5,065 nt of DNA from Candidatus Omnitrophota bacterium (lineage in GTDB: Bacteria; Omnitrophota; Gorgyraeia; Duberdicusellales; 4484-171): positions 1-5,065 of the forward strand of contig WJKZ01000097.1 of assembly GCA_014728785.1 (NCBI GenBank). Reading direction: 5' to 3'. Positions within the stretch are counted from its first letter, which is position 1, and each line of letters starts with the position of its first letter. The notes below the pieces were generated by a model. It ran no database searches, was not told the DNA's origin, and saw only the letters and a program-made list of their open reading frames with translations. The position numbers and the translations under genes are program-made. Below are positions 1 through 5,065 of this stretch, piece after piece.

Positions 1-2704
1 CCCCAATAAGGCCGAAAGGTATCGCCATCATCACCACAGCCGGCTGGACTAAAGAATTAAAATTAGCCGCAAGAATCAGAAATATAAGAAAAAAAGCCAG
101 AATAAAGGCACTCATAAGGCTCCTGGCAGATTTCACATTTTCTTCCTGTTCACCCCCATACTCTATTTCATAAGAGGGATAATCAGCTAAAACCGGCGAC
201 ATCTTTCCCTGTATAATGCGGTTGGCTTCGGCTGACGTCACATACTCATTATCTACTTCCGAGCGAACCGTTATGACCCTTTTCCCGTCCAAATGCTGTA
301 TCCTGGACATAGAAACTTTATCCTGAAGCGATGCTACTTTACGTAAAGGAATTAAATCGCCCCGGCTGTTGGGTATCACTATTTTGTCAAAGGCACGGCG
401 ATCATTCCTGTAAGAGGGAGGAAAACGTACTAAAACATCGATTTCCTCTTCCGCCTTAACCGGCTTAATCGAAGTAGCAACTCCGCCTCTAAAAGCATTA
501 CGTATCGAGGTAGCAATTTCTCGCACGCTGAGGCCCGCTTTCGTGGCTTTGTCTTCATCTACCACTACTCTGATTTCTCCTCTGCCAACTTCATAATTGG
601 AAACGATATCGGTTACCCCTTTAATATTTTCCAGAATATTTTTTATTTTATCTGCCAGTCTCTGGAGAATATCATAATCTTCACCCCGGATTTGAACGGC
701 TACCGGTTTTCCCACCGGAGGACCGCCTTGTTCTTTCTCAAAATATATTTTTTCAAAACCCTCCACGTCCTCGACTTCCTTCCGCAATTTATCTATTATG
801 TCATTAACCGTCTCATCCCTCTGATTGAAGGGTGTAAGGTAAACCGTAACCTGGGCCACGTGGCTCCCCGATTTACCGTACTGGTCAAACATCCAGGTCT
901 CGCCAATCGTTCCCACATGGGTGGTATAAGCATCAAGATGTTCGGGGGACATTTGAGATACTTTCTCTTCAATCTGTGAAATCAATTTATTGGTAGTATA
1001 AAGATTAGTGCCCACGGGAGCTTCAGCCCTTATATAAAACTGTTCTATCCCCTCCTCAGAGGAAAAAAGTATAAAGGGCATGCTTTTCGCCAAAAATATC
1101 GTCAGAATAAATACTATAACTAAACCGAATAAAAACTTATACCTTCTATTAAGAGCCCAGTTAACTATACGGGTATAGGTTTCGAGGACCTTGTTAAACC
1201 AGGGATTCTTTTTTCTTTCCATCTCGCCTCTTTTCTTGACAAAATCAGCAAAATGAGAAGGCAGTATTATAAAGGCCTCAAATAGAGAGCAGGATAAAGC
1301 TACTATTACCACAAGCGGTATTCCCCAGATAAATTTACCCAGCATGCCCTCCATAAACATAAGAGGAGAAAAAGCAGCAATGGTTGTGATTATGGTAACA
1401 GTTACGGGTTTTACGACTTCTTCAGTCCCTGCAACGGCAGCCTGGCGGGGACCTAAGCCTTTTTCAAGATAGCGGGAACAATTCTCCGCTATTATTATTC
1501 CGTCATCGACAAGCATACCCAGAACTATGATGAGCCCGAACATGGTTATCAAATTAACGCTTAAACCAAGAGCGGCCATTAGAGAAACAGTGGCAAAAAA
1601 AGCAATAGGAAGACCCAGGGCAGTAAGCAATGCCACGCGGTAGTTAAGAAATATCATAAGGACACAGCAAACCAGAAAGATACCTACCATGCCGTTATTC
1701 TTTAAGACTCCGAGCCTCCTCTGTATGTAATAAGAGATATCGTTTATAAAAGAAACTTTAGGAGGGTCGTTGAGGCGTGAAAGATAATCCTCTGTATCCT
1801 TTTTTACTTTTTCTACTATTTTTACTGCATCCCCGCTGCTTCTTTTTATAACGGTAAGATTTATGGAACGGCTACCGTAACTTTTATTTATTACATCTTC
1901 ATCCTCAAAGGCAAAGTTAACGGAAGCTACTTCTTTTATCCTTAACCAATTACCTAAATCATTCGCTCTTATTATTACATTTTCTATCTCCTGCTTTTGG
2001 TGAAACTCCCCGGTGGTACGTATGCTGAACTCTTCGGGGCCCCGCAATTTTCCACCCGGAATACTTATATTCTTACGCGCCAAAGCCTGCATGATTTCTT
2101 CCAGGCTTAAATGGAGATTCTCCAATTTTTCAGGTTCGACTTCAATCCAGACTTCTCTGTCACGCCAGCCCTGGCGTGACACCGAAGACACTCCCGGAAT
2201 ATCAAGAAAAATATCTTCCAGATTCTCGGCATGCTCTTGCAATTCTGTTTCCGGCAGGTCACCGCTTAAAGCTACCTGAACAACAGGAATTTCGCCGGAG
2301 GTAATCTCTCTAACCACAGGGTCACCCTCTACCGCAGAAGGCAGGTCTCCTACCCTGTCTACCGCATCTTTTATATCATTTACAACCTTATCTTTGTCGC
2401 TCACATCCTGGCTGATTTTAACCAGGATGCTTGAGGTATTCTCGATGGACGATGAAATCATCTCTTCTATCCCGTCTACGCCTTTCAATTCCTTCTCTAT
2501 GGGTACGGTAACGAGCTTTTCCAATTCTTCAGGCGGAGCTCCAGGATAAACGGTAGTTACAACGACCATGTCGAAGGAGACTTCGGGAAAGGCTTCTCTG
2601 CGGATTTTATATACATAAAGAGTATAGAGACCGGCCAGAATAACAAAAACCGAAATAAGGTTAATTAATAAAGAGTGTTTTACGGAGAATTCGGATATCT
2701 TCAT
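1..2704 (-). CDS. RND-family efflux pump, inner-membrane permease subunit (C-terminus cut off by window edge)
   Basis: Proton-driven inner-membrane exporter of the AcrB/HAE1 kind, expected to move hydrophobic or amphiphilic compounds from periplasm or membrane to an outer-membrane channel. The frame is open for 901 codons from ATG at 2704 to the left edge. The N-terminus (MKISEFSVKHSLLINLI) is the usual RND start followed by TM1 (about 11-29). A first periplasmic porter region (about 30-335) includes the YPGAPPEELEKLVTVPIE stretch typical of the family. TM2-TM6 lie at about 336-482, TM7 at 524-541, a second periplasmic region at 542-860, TM8 at 860-881, and TM9 begins near 887. TM4 has LVDDGIIIAEN: D400 and D401 match the AcrB proton-relay pair D407/D408. 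This double Asp favours HAE over heavy-metal (CzcA-type) pumps. The TM10 lysine lies outside the window. The TM6-TM7 linker is short. It follows the TolC-like gene by 12 bases with only a weak Shine-Dalgarno (TAAGA or AGAAG), so coupled translation is likely. Substrate unknown. Confidence 0.96.
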   Translation of the reverse strand, partial: MKISEFSVKHSLLINLISVFVILAGLYTLYVYKIRREAFPEVSFDMVVVTTVYPGAPPEELEKLVTVPIEKELKGVDGIEEMISSSIENTSSILVKISQDVSDKDKVVNDIKDAVDRVGDLPSAVEGDPVVREITSGEIPVVQVALSGDLPETELQEHAENLEDIFLDIPGVSSVSRQGWRDREVWIEVEPEKLENLHLSLEEIMQALARKNISIPGGKLRGPEEFSIRTTGEFHQKQEIENVIIRANDLGNWLRIKEVASVNFAFEDEDVINKSYGSRSINLTVIKRSSGDAVKIVEKVKKDTEDYLSRLNDPPKVSFINDISYYIQRRLGVLKNNGMVGIFLVCCVLMIFLNYRVALLTALGLPIAFFATVSLMAALGLSVNLITMFGLIIVLGMLVDDGIIIAENCSRYLEKGLGPRQAAVAGTEEVVKPVTVTIITTIAAFSPLMFMEGMLGKFIWGIPLVVIVALSCSLFEAFIILPSHFADFVKKRGEMERKKNPWFNKVLETYTRIVNWALNRRYKFLFGLVIVFILTIFLAKSMPFILFSSEEGIEQFYIRAEAPVGTNLYTTNKLISQIEEKVSQMSPEHLDAYTTHVGTIGETWMFDQYGKSGSHVAQVTVYLTPFNQRDETVNDIIDKLRKEVEDVEGFEKIYFEKEQGGPPVGKPVAVQIRGEDYDILQRLADKIKNILENIKGVTDIVSNYEVGRGEIRVVVDEDKATKAGLSVREIATSIRNAFRGGVATSIKPVKAEEEIDVLVRFPPSYRNDRRAFDKIVIPNSRGDLIPLRKVASLQDKVSMSRIQHLDGKRVITVRSEVDNEYVTSAEANRIIQGKMSPVLADYPSYEIEYGGEQEENVKSARSLMSAFILAFFLIFLILAANFNSLVQPAVVMMAIPFGLIG
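2158..2181. repeat. Perfect 11-base inverted repeat inside the RND gene
   Basis: TGTCACGCCAG (2158-2168) and CTGGCGTGACA (2171-2181) are exact reverse complements separated by CC. The repeat falls in codons for roughly residues 175-182 of the pump (VSRQGWRD region of the first porter domain). It could form a stable GC-rich hairpin in mRNA. It is not followed by a T-run in either direction, so it does not look like an intrinsic terminator. It may be coincidence of codon choice. Confidence 0.6.
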
Positions 2705-2716
2705 CTTCTAATTATC

Positions 2717-4264
2717 TTACAAAAGTTCCTGCCAGTATCTATCCAGTAAAGAATTTTTGGCCAGCTCTAAATCAATAACACTAATCAGGTATTCGTATCT
2801 CTTATGAGCTAAAGCAAGCCTGCTCTTTATAAGGTCTTCTTCATATTGTATGAGGGTGTCGGAATTAGAGCGGCCGTAATTAATCCTTTCAATCTCCTCA
2901 TCCAGTTTTTTTTCATGGAGCTCAACTGTTTTCTCCAGCAGCTTAAGTTGACTCAATGCAACGTTAACCTTTTTTACCTTATTGTTGATTTCTCTTAAGA
3001 TAAGCCTCTCGACTCTTTTCAAATCAATCAACAGCTTGCCCTTGGTAAGCTCTGCCTTTTTAAGCTCGGATTCAGCCTGCCTGTTTTCCCAGGGCAAATT
3101 TACACTAAAAGTTACGGCCACTTCATTGTTACTTTCCTCTCTTATATCCTGCCAGGCATCTCCCCTGGCCGGTTTTATGTTATTGCGGATAAATGAAGCT
3201 TTTAAATCTATGCTGGGCCATAAAGCGTTCTTCTTTACCACCAACTCGATTCTGTTCTTCTCTATCTTATTTTTAATACGCTTGTAATCCCGCCTGTTAT
3301 TTATCGCCTCTTTAAGGGATTCCTCAAGAATTGTTTTTTCCGTCTCAACGGCCATTTTGTCTTTAGCTTTTATTATCCGGTTGAAATCTCCCCTGTTTAA
3401 TAAAAACAAAAGGTCGTTACAGGCGCTTTCCAAAGCAAGGCGGGCCGAGGCCAATTCACTCTCTCGAGTTAAAACAAGAGCTTCCATTGCCATAAGCTCA
3501 CTCTCCTCGGCAAGACCCAGGGAGTATTTATCTTTATATATCCGGTAAAGCCTTTCTGCTTCAGAAAGCATATCACTGGCGATTTCTAACTCCTCGGTTT
3601 TAAGCACTATATTCCAGTAAGATTTCTGCACCTCTGCCAAAGATTTCTCGATATCATCCAGAGAAGTAAAGCGGGAATTCTCTATATCTATTTTGGTTAT
3701 TTTAATCTGCGACCTGTCTTTTAAGCCGAAAAAATTCCTGCCCAGTTCCTGTTTGACGGAAATTTCAGCTAAAGATTCATGGTAAGGATTGACGGTGTTA
3801 AATAAAGAATCCGTCCTGTACTTTATATCGCTGAAATTCAGAGAAACCGTTGTGCCGGAGGGGATTTTTTTAGAAACACCGAGGGAAAAACTCTTTTGCT
3901 CCTGTGCTTCTCCCATAAGGGTGCTGGCACTCATCTTTTTATCCGAATCGTATGCGGCCTCAAACTGGAAAAAAGTATCAAAAATTGATTGAGCCAGACC
4001 CAGGCTTGTCTCTTCGATAAAAGCATCATATTTGGCAATCTGTATATCCAGAGAATTAGTGAGGGCGATATCCGTTACCGTATCAAGTGAAAGCACCAAA
4101 GGCTTCTCTTCTTCCTCAGCAGAAGACCCTTCAGCAAATAACAGCGGGGGATTTTTTAAATTTTCGCAATAGGCCTGTTTTAGAAACAAAAAGCTTTTGT
4201 GGCTCCCTGTTTCTAATCCTAATGTTATAAGGACAAAAAATACGCTCCACTTAAGTTTTCTCAA
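2717..4264 (-). CDS. TolC-family outer-membrane efflux channel
   Basis: Outer-membrane factor forming the exit duct of an RND exporter; 515 residues, close to the usual 420-520. The start is TTG at 4264, chosen because AGAGGA (4270-4275) lies 5 bases upstream and the next residues form a signal peptide (RKLK, then hydrophobic WSVFFVLITLGL); no in-frame ATG occurs until codon 111. Two OEP repeats are visible. The first starts near 58 (LSLDTVTDIALTNSLDIQIAK), has strand-like segments near 125-190 and a long helical hairpin near 200-290. The second starts near 313 (LEESLKEAINNRRDYKRI), has WPSIDLKASF at 349-358, VAVTFSVNLPWENRQAESELKKAE at 382-405 (given by position: the family's barrel-to-helix turn), and helices to 505. 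The first 14 bases overlap the end of the MarR gene and the pump gene follows after 12 bases, so the three form one operon. An acidic low-complexity patch (about 47-54) sits just after the signal region. Confidence 0.95.
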   Translation of the reverse strand: MRKLKWSVFFVLITLGLETGSHKSFLFLKQAYCENLKNPPLLFAEGSSAEEEEKPLVLSLDTVTDIALTNSLDIQIAKYDAFIEETSLGLAQSIFDTFFQFEAAYDSDKKMSASTLMGEAQEQKSFSLGVSKKIPSGTTVSLNFSDIKYRTDSLFNTVNPYHESLAEISVKQELGRNFFGLKDRSQIKITKIDIENSRFTSLDDIEKSLAEVQKSYWNIVLKTEELEIASDMLSEAERLYRIYKDKYSLGLAEESELMAMEALVLTRESELASARLALESACNDLLFLLNRGDFNRIIKAKDKMAVETEKTILEESLKEAINNRRDYKRIKNKIEKNRIELVVKKNALWPSIDLKASFIRNNIKPARGDAWQDIREESNNEVAVTFSVNLPWENRQAESELKKAELTKGKLLIDLKRVERLILREINNKVKKVNVALSQLKLLEKTVELHEKKLDEEIERINYGRSNSDTLIQYEEDLIKSRLALAHKRYEYLISVIDLELAKNSLLDRYWQELL

Positions 4265-4718
4265 TTCTTTCCTCTAAATTTTTCCTCACCTTACGCAGTA
4301 TATTAAGATAAGCTTCTCTTTCTTTTCCACTTAAGCCGGAAAAGACATTTTCGATAATTTTTTTACGGGTGGCGCGAATAGCTGAAACTGTTGATTTTCC
4401 CTTAGGTGTTATGTTGATATATATAATGCGCCGGTCATGGGTATCATAACTTCTTTTGACCAATTTTAAATTTACAAGACGGTTAATGATGCCTGTAACT
4501 GCAGGGAGGCTTGTATGAAGCTCGGATGCTATATCCTTCATTTTCAAGGGGCCTTTGGATTGCAATATGTCCAAAGCTATGAATTGGGGCATAGTAATAT
4601 TTCCTTTGGTTAAAGCATCGCTGTCCTTGCCTAATATTTTTCCCGATAGACGGACTATAGTGGAAAAAGTATTGACTAACTCCTGAGAGAATTTGGAAAT
4701 CGTTTTCTTTGTAGACAT
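4251..4718 (-). CDS. MarR-family transcriptional regulator, probable local repressor of the efflux operon
   Basis: 155 residues, a normal MarR length, with ATG at 4718. Helices at about 7-55 supply part of the dimer and ligand region. The winged helix-turn-helix spans about 56-107: KMKDIASELHTS, recognition helix SLPAVTGIINRLVNLKLV (70-87), then the wing with the family signature DTHDRRIIYINITPKG (92-107; D95, R96, R97). C-terminal helices (about 110-153) complete the dimerisation interface. There is no cysteine, so thiol oxidation as in OhrR is excluded; release by a small ligand is more likely. It is the first gene of the operon, sits right behind a promoter carrying a large inverted repeat, and its last 14 bases overlap the channel gene. 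Autorepression plus control of the pump is inferred from that layout and from the known habits of MarR regulators beside RND operons. No good Shine-Dalgarno is visible before the ATG. Confidence 0.95.
   Translation of the reverse strand: MSTKKTISKFSQELVNTFSTIVRLSGKILGKDSDALTKGNITMPQFIALDILQSKGPLKMKDIASELHTSLPAVTGIINRLVNLKLVKRSYDTHDRRIIYINITPKGKSTVSAIRATRKKIIENVFSGLSGKEREAYLNILRKVRKNLEERIEKT
4270..4275 (-). promoter_or_regulatory. Ribosome binding site that fixes the TTG start of the TolC-like gene
   Basis: AGAGGA on the minus strand, 5 bases before the TTG at 4264-4262. It lies within the last codons of marR. It is the strongest Shine-Dalgarno in the operon and supports TTG as the true start. 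Confidence 0.75.
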
Positions 4719-4723
4719 AATTA

Positions 4724-4755
4724 AAGTAGTTAATATTTAATATGATTAACTATTT
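4724..4755. promoter_or_regulatory. Inverted repeat, probable MarR operator
   Basis: The plus strand reads aagtagttaat (4724-4734), 10 bases, then attaactattt (4745-4755). The arms match at 10 of 11 positions, including a perfect inner 8 (TAGTTAAT / ATTAACTA). The element lies between the predicted transcription start (about 4757-4761) and the MarR ATG. A bound MarR dimer there would block promoter clearance. Size, symmetry and place fit a MarR-family operator; binding itself is inferred. Confidence 0.78.
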
Positions 4756-4764
4756 ACCATTGAA

Positions 4765-4793
4765 AGTATATAATAAAAATCATTGGATGTCAA
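4765..4793 (-). promoter_or_regulatory. Sigma70-type promoter of the marR-tolC-RND operon
   Basis: Read on the minus strand, a perfect -35 box TTGACA (4793-4788) is followed by exactly 17 bases and a -10 box TATACT (4770-4765, five of six matches to TATAAT). The expected transcription start is around 4757-4761, giving a leader of about 40 bases before the MarR ATG at 4718. The AT-rich spacer and the position directly upstream of the first gene support it. It is the only strong promoter I see for the three genes. Confidence 0.85.
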
Positions 4794-5029
4794 GGGATAG
4801 AATTAACGGCTCATGATTAACAGTCCACAGAAGGCAGATGTCAGATGAGAAACGAGAGACGATGATAGCTCATAGCTGGATGGCTCATAGCTCATAGTTG
4901 ATGGCTCATTGCTCATAGCCTGGGGCTGTATAATCCAAGAGATGTGTTGACAGTTCTTTGAAAAAAGGGTCACAAACAGCCCTCAGTTGCCGTAAAATGG
5001 TGTTTGACAAAATACCAACGACAACCAAA
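4794..5029. other. Intergenic region without a recognisable gene
   Basis: Neither strand shows a supported coding region. From right to left relative to the efflux promoter it holds two further ATTAAC words (4802-4807, 4816-4821), the heptamer repeat (about 4835-4920) and the possible insertion-sequence leader (4922 onward). TTGACA occurs at 4947-4952 and 5004-5009 on the plus strand, but neither has a convincing -10 box at 16-18 bases, so I do not call a promoter for the plus-strand gene. No tRNA-like or terminator-like hairpin was seen. Confidence 0.6.
4835..4920. repeat. Degenerate 7-base tandem repeat (consensus CATAGCT)
   Basis: The clearest part is 4864-4920, where units gatagct, catagct, ggatggct, catagct, catagtt, gatggct, cattgct and catagcc follow one another; one unit has an extra base. 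Upstream, weaker heptamers (cagatgt at 4835, cagatga at 4842, gaaacga at 4849, gagacga at 4856) keep nearly the same period. The region has no gene. It stops where the sequence that resembles an insertion-sequence end begins. The function is unknown; the pattern looks like slippage-grown intergenic repeat. Confidence 0.75.
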
Positions 5030-5042
5030 AGGAGGTGCTGTC
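4922..5042 (+). mobile_element. Possible left end and leader of an insertion sequence
   Basis: The stretch starts with GGGGCTGTATAATCC, contains GTGTTGACAG about 25 bases in, and leads to a strong ribosome binding site and an ATG at 5043. G-rich ends with TGT, TAAT and a nearby TGTTGACA-like block recall left ends of IS256-type elements, but this is from memory and no right end is in the window. GGGCTGT at 4923-4929 recurs inverted at 4976-4982, which may be a subterminal repeat or chance. The abrupt junction with the heptamer repeat at 4920/4921 fits an insertion boundary. A non-mobile gene with its own upstream region is the main alternative. Confidence 0.35.
5030..5036 (+). promoter_or_regulatory. 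Strong ribosome binding site of the plus-strand gene
   Basis: AGGAGGT, 6 bases before ATG 5043. Its quality is the main reason for calling a gene there from so few codons. Confidence 0.75.
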
Positions 5043-5065
5043 ATGACCCAAGAACAGGTTATCGC
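5043..5065 (+). CDS. Start of a plus-strand gene, cut off by the window edge (product unknown; transposase possible)
   Basis: ATG at 5043 is preceded by AGGAGGT (5030-5036) at 6 bases, a near-perfect Shine-Dalgarno and much stronger than those of the efflux genes. Only MTQEQVI plus part of one codon is visible, which is too little to assign a family. The upstream stretch resembles an insertion-sequence end, so a transposase is a reasonable but unproven guess. The gene is divergent from the efflux operon. Confidence 0.6.

Noticed and set aside
692..979. Plus-strand open frame of 95 codons
   Set aside because: It lies opposite the continuous RND frame, which shows family motifs throughout; the plus-strand product has no recognisable domain and no good ribosome site.
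2158..2181. Intrinsic terminator
   Set aside because: The hairpin is strong but lies within a coding frame and no T-run follows it on either strand.
2013..2279. Plus-strand open frame of 88 codons
   Set aside because: Antisense to the first porter domain of the RND pump; composition looks like a reverse-complement shadow.
1..2704. Heavy-metal (CzcA/CusA-type) RND pump
   Set aside because: TM4 carries two adjacent Asp residues (VDDG), the HAE pattern, rather than the single Asp usual in metal pumps.
2982..3992. Three plus-strand open frames (2982-3287, 3357-3548, 3789-3992)
   Set aside because: All are opposite the TolC-like gene, whose OEP repeats are intact; Leu/Ser-rich translations are typical antisense shadows.
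4160..4175. Lipoprotein signal at Cys33 of the TolC-like protein
   Set aside because: The residues before Cys (KQAY) do not fit a lipobox: Tyr at -1 and Gln at -3.
4864..4920. Short CRISPR array
   Set aside because: Units are 7 bases with no spacers between them; this is a simple degenerate tandem repeat.
4929..4952. Plus-strand promoter from TATAAT (4929-4934) or TTGACA (4947-4952)
   Set aside because: TATAAT has no -35-like box at the right distance (TCATTG at 4906-4911), and TTGACA at 4947 has no -10-like box 16-18 bases downstream.

Overview
The window carries a drug-efflux operon on the minus strand, read from right to left: a MarR-family repressor (4718 to 4251), a TolC-family outer-membrane channel (4264 to 2717) and an RND-superfamily inner-membrane pump (2704 to beyond base 1). 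The pump frame is open for 901 codons and runs off the left edge, lacking roughly the last 130 to 150 residues of a normal ~1040-residue protein. A TolC channel paired with an RND pump means a diderm (Gram-negative type) bacterium. Base composition is moderately AT-rich and the genes use ATA, AGA and AGG codons freely. I cannot place the phylum from this; an uncultivated lineage such as Omnitrophota would fit but is only a guess.

Layout. 1-2704: RND pump with the paired transmembrane aspartates (D400, D401) of the hydrophobe/amphiphile efflux type. 2705-2716: a 12-base gap. 2717-4264: TolC-like channel that starts at a TTG codon inside the end of marR. 4251-4718: MarR. 4724-4793: a near-consensus sigma70-type promoter (TTGACA, 17 bases, TATACT) with a 32-base inverted repeat just past the predicted transcription start, best read as the MarR operator. 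4794-5042: no gene on the minus strand; it holds a degenerate 7-base tandem repeat (about 4835-4920) and then a stretch that resembles the left end and leader of an insertion sequence. 5043-5065: first codons of a plus-strand gene behind a strong Shine-Dalgarno sequence.

How it fits together (inference). MarR probably represses its own promoter, and thereby the channel and pump genes, until a ligand releases it. The pump and channel would form the inner and outer parts of a tripartite exporter. The periplasmic adaptor (membrane fusion protein) that normally joins them is not in the window. It may lie to the left of base 1, downstream of the pump gene, or elsewhere in the genome.

The core system is a recognisable MarR-controlled RND efflux operon, not a new kind of system. 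The less ordinary points are the gene order without a visible adaptor, the promoter-operator arrangement, the TTG start overlapping marR, and the repeat next to a possible mobile-element end.
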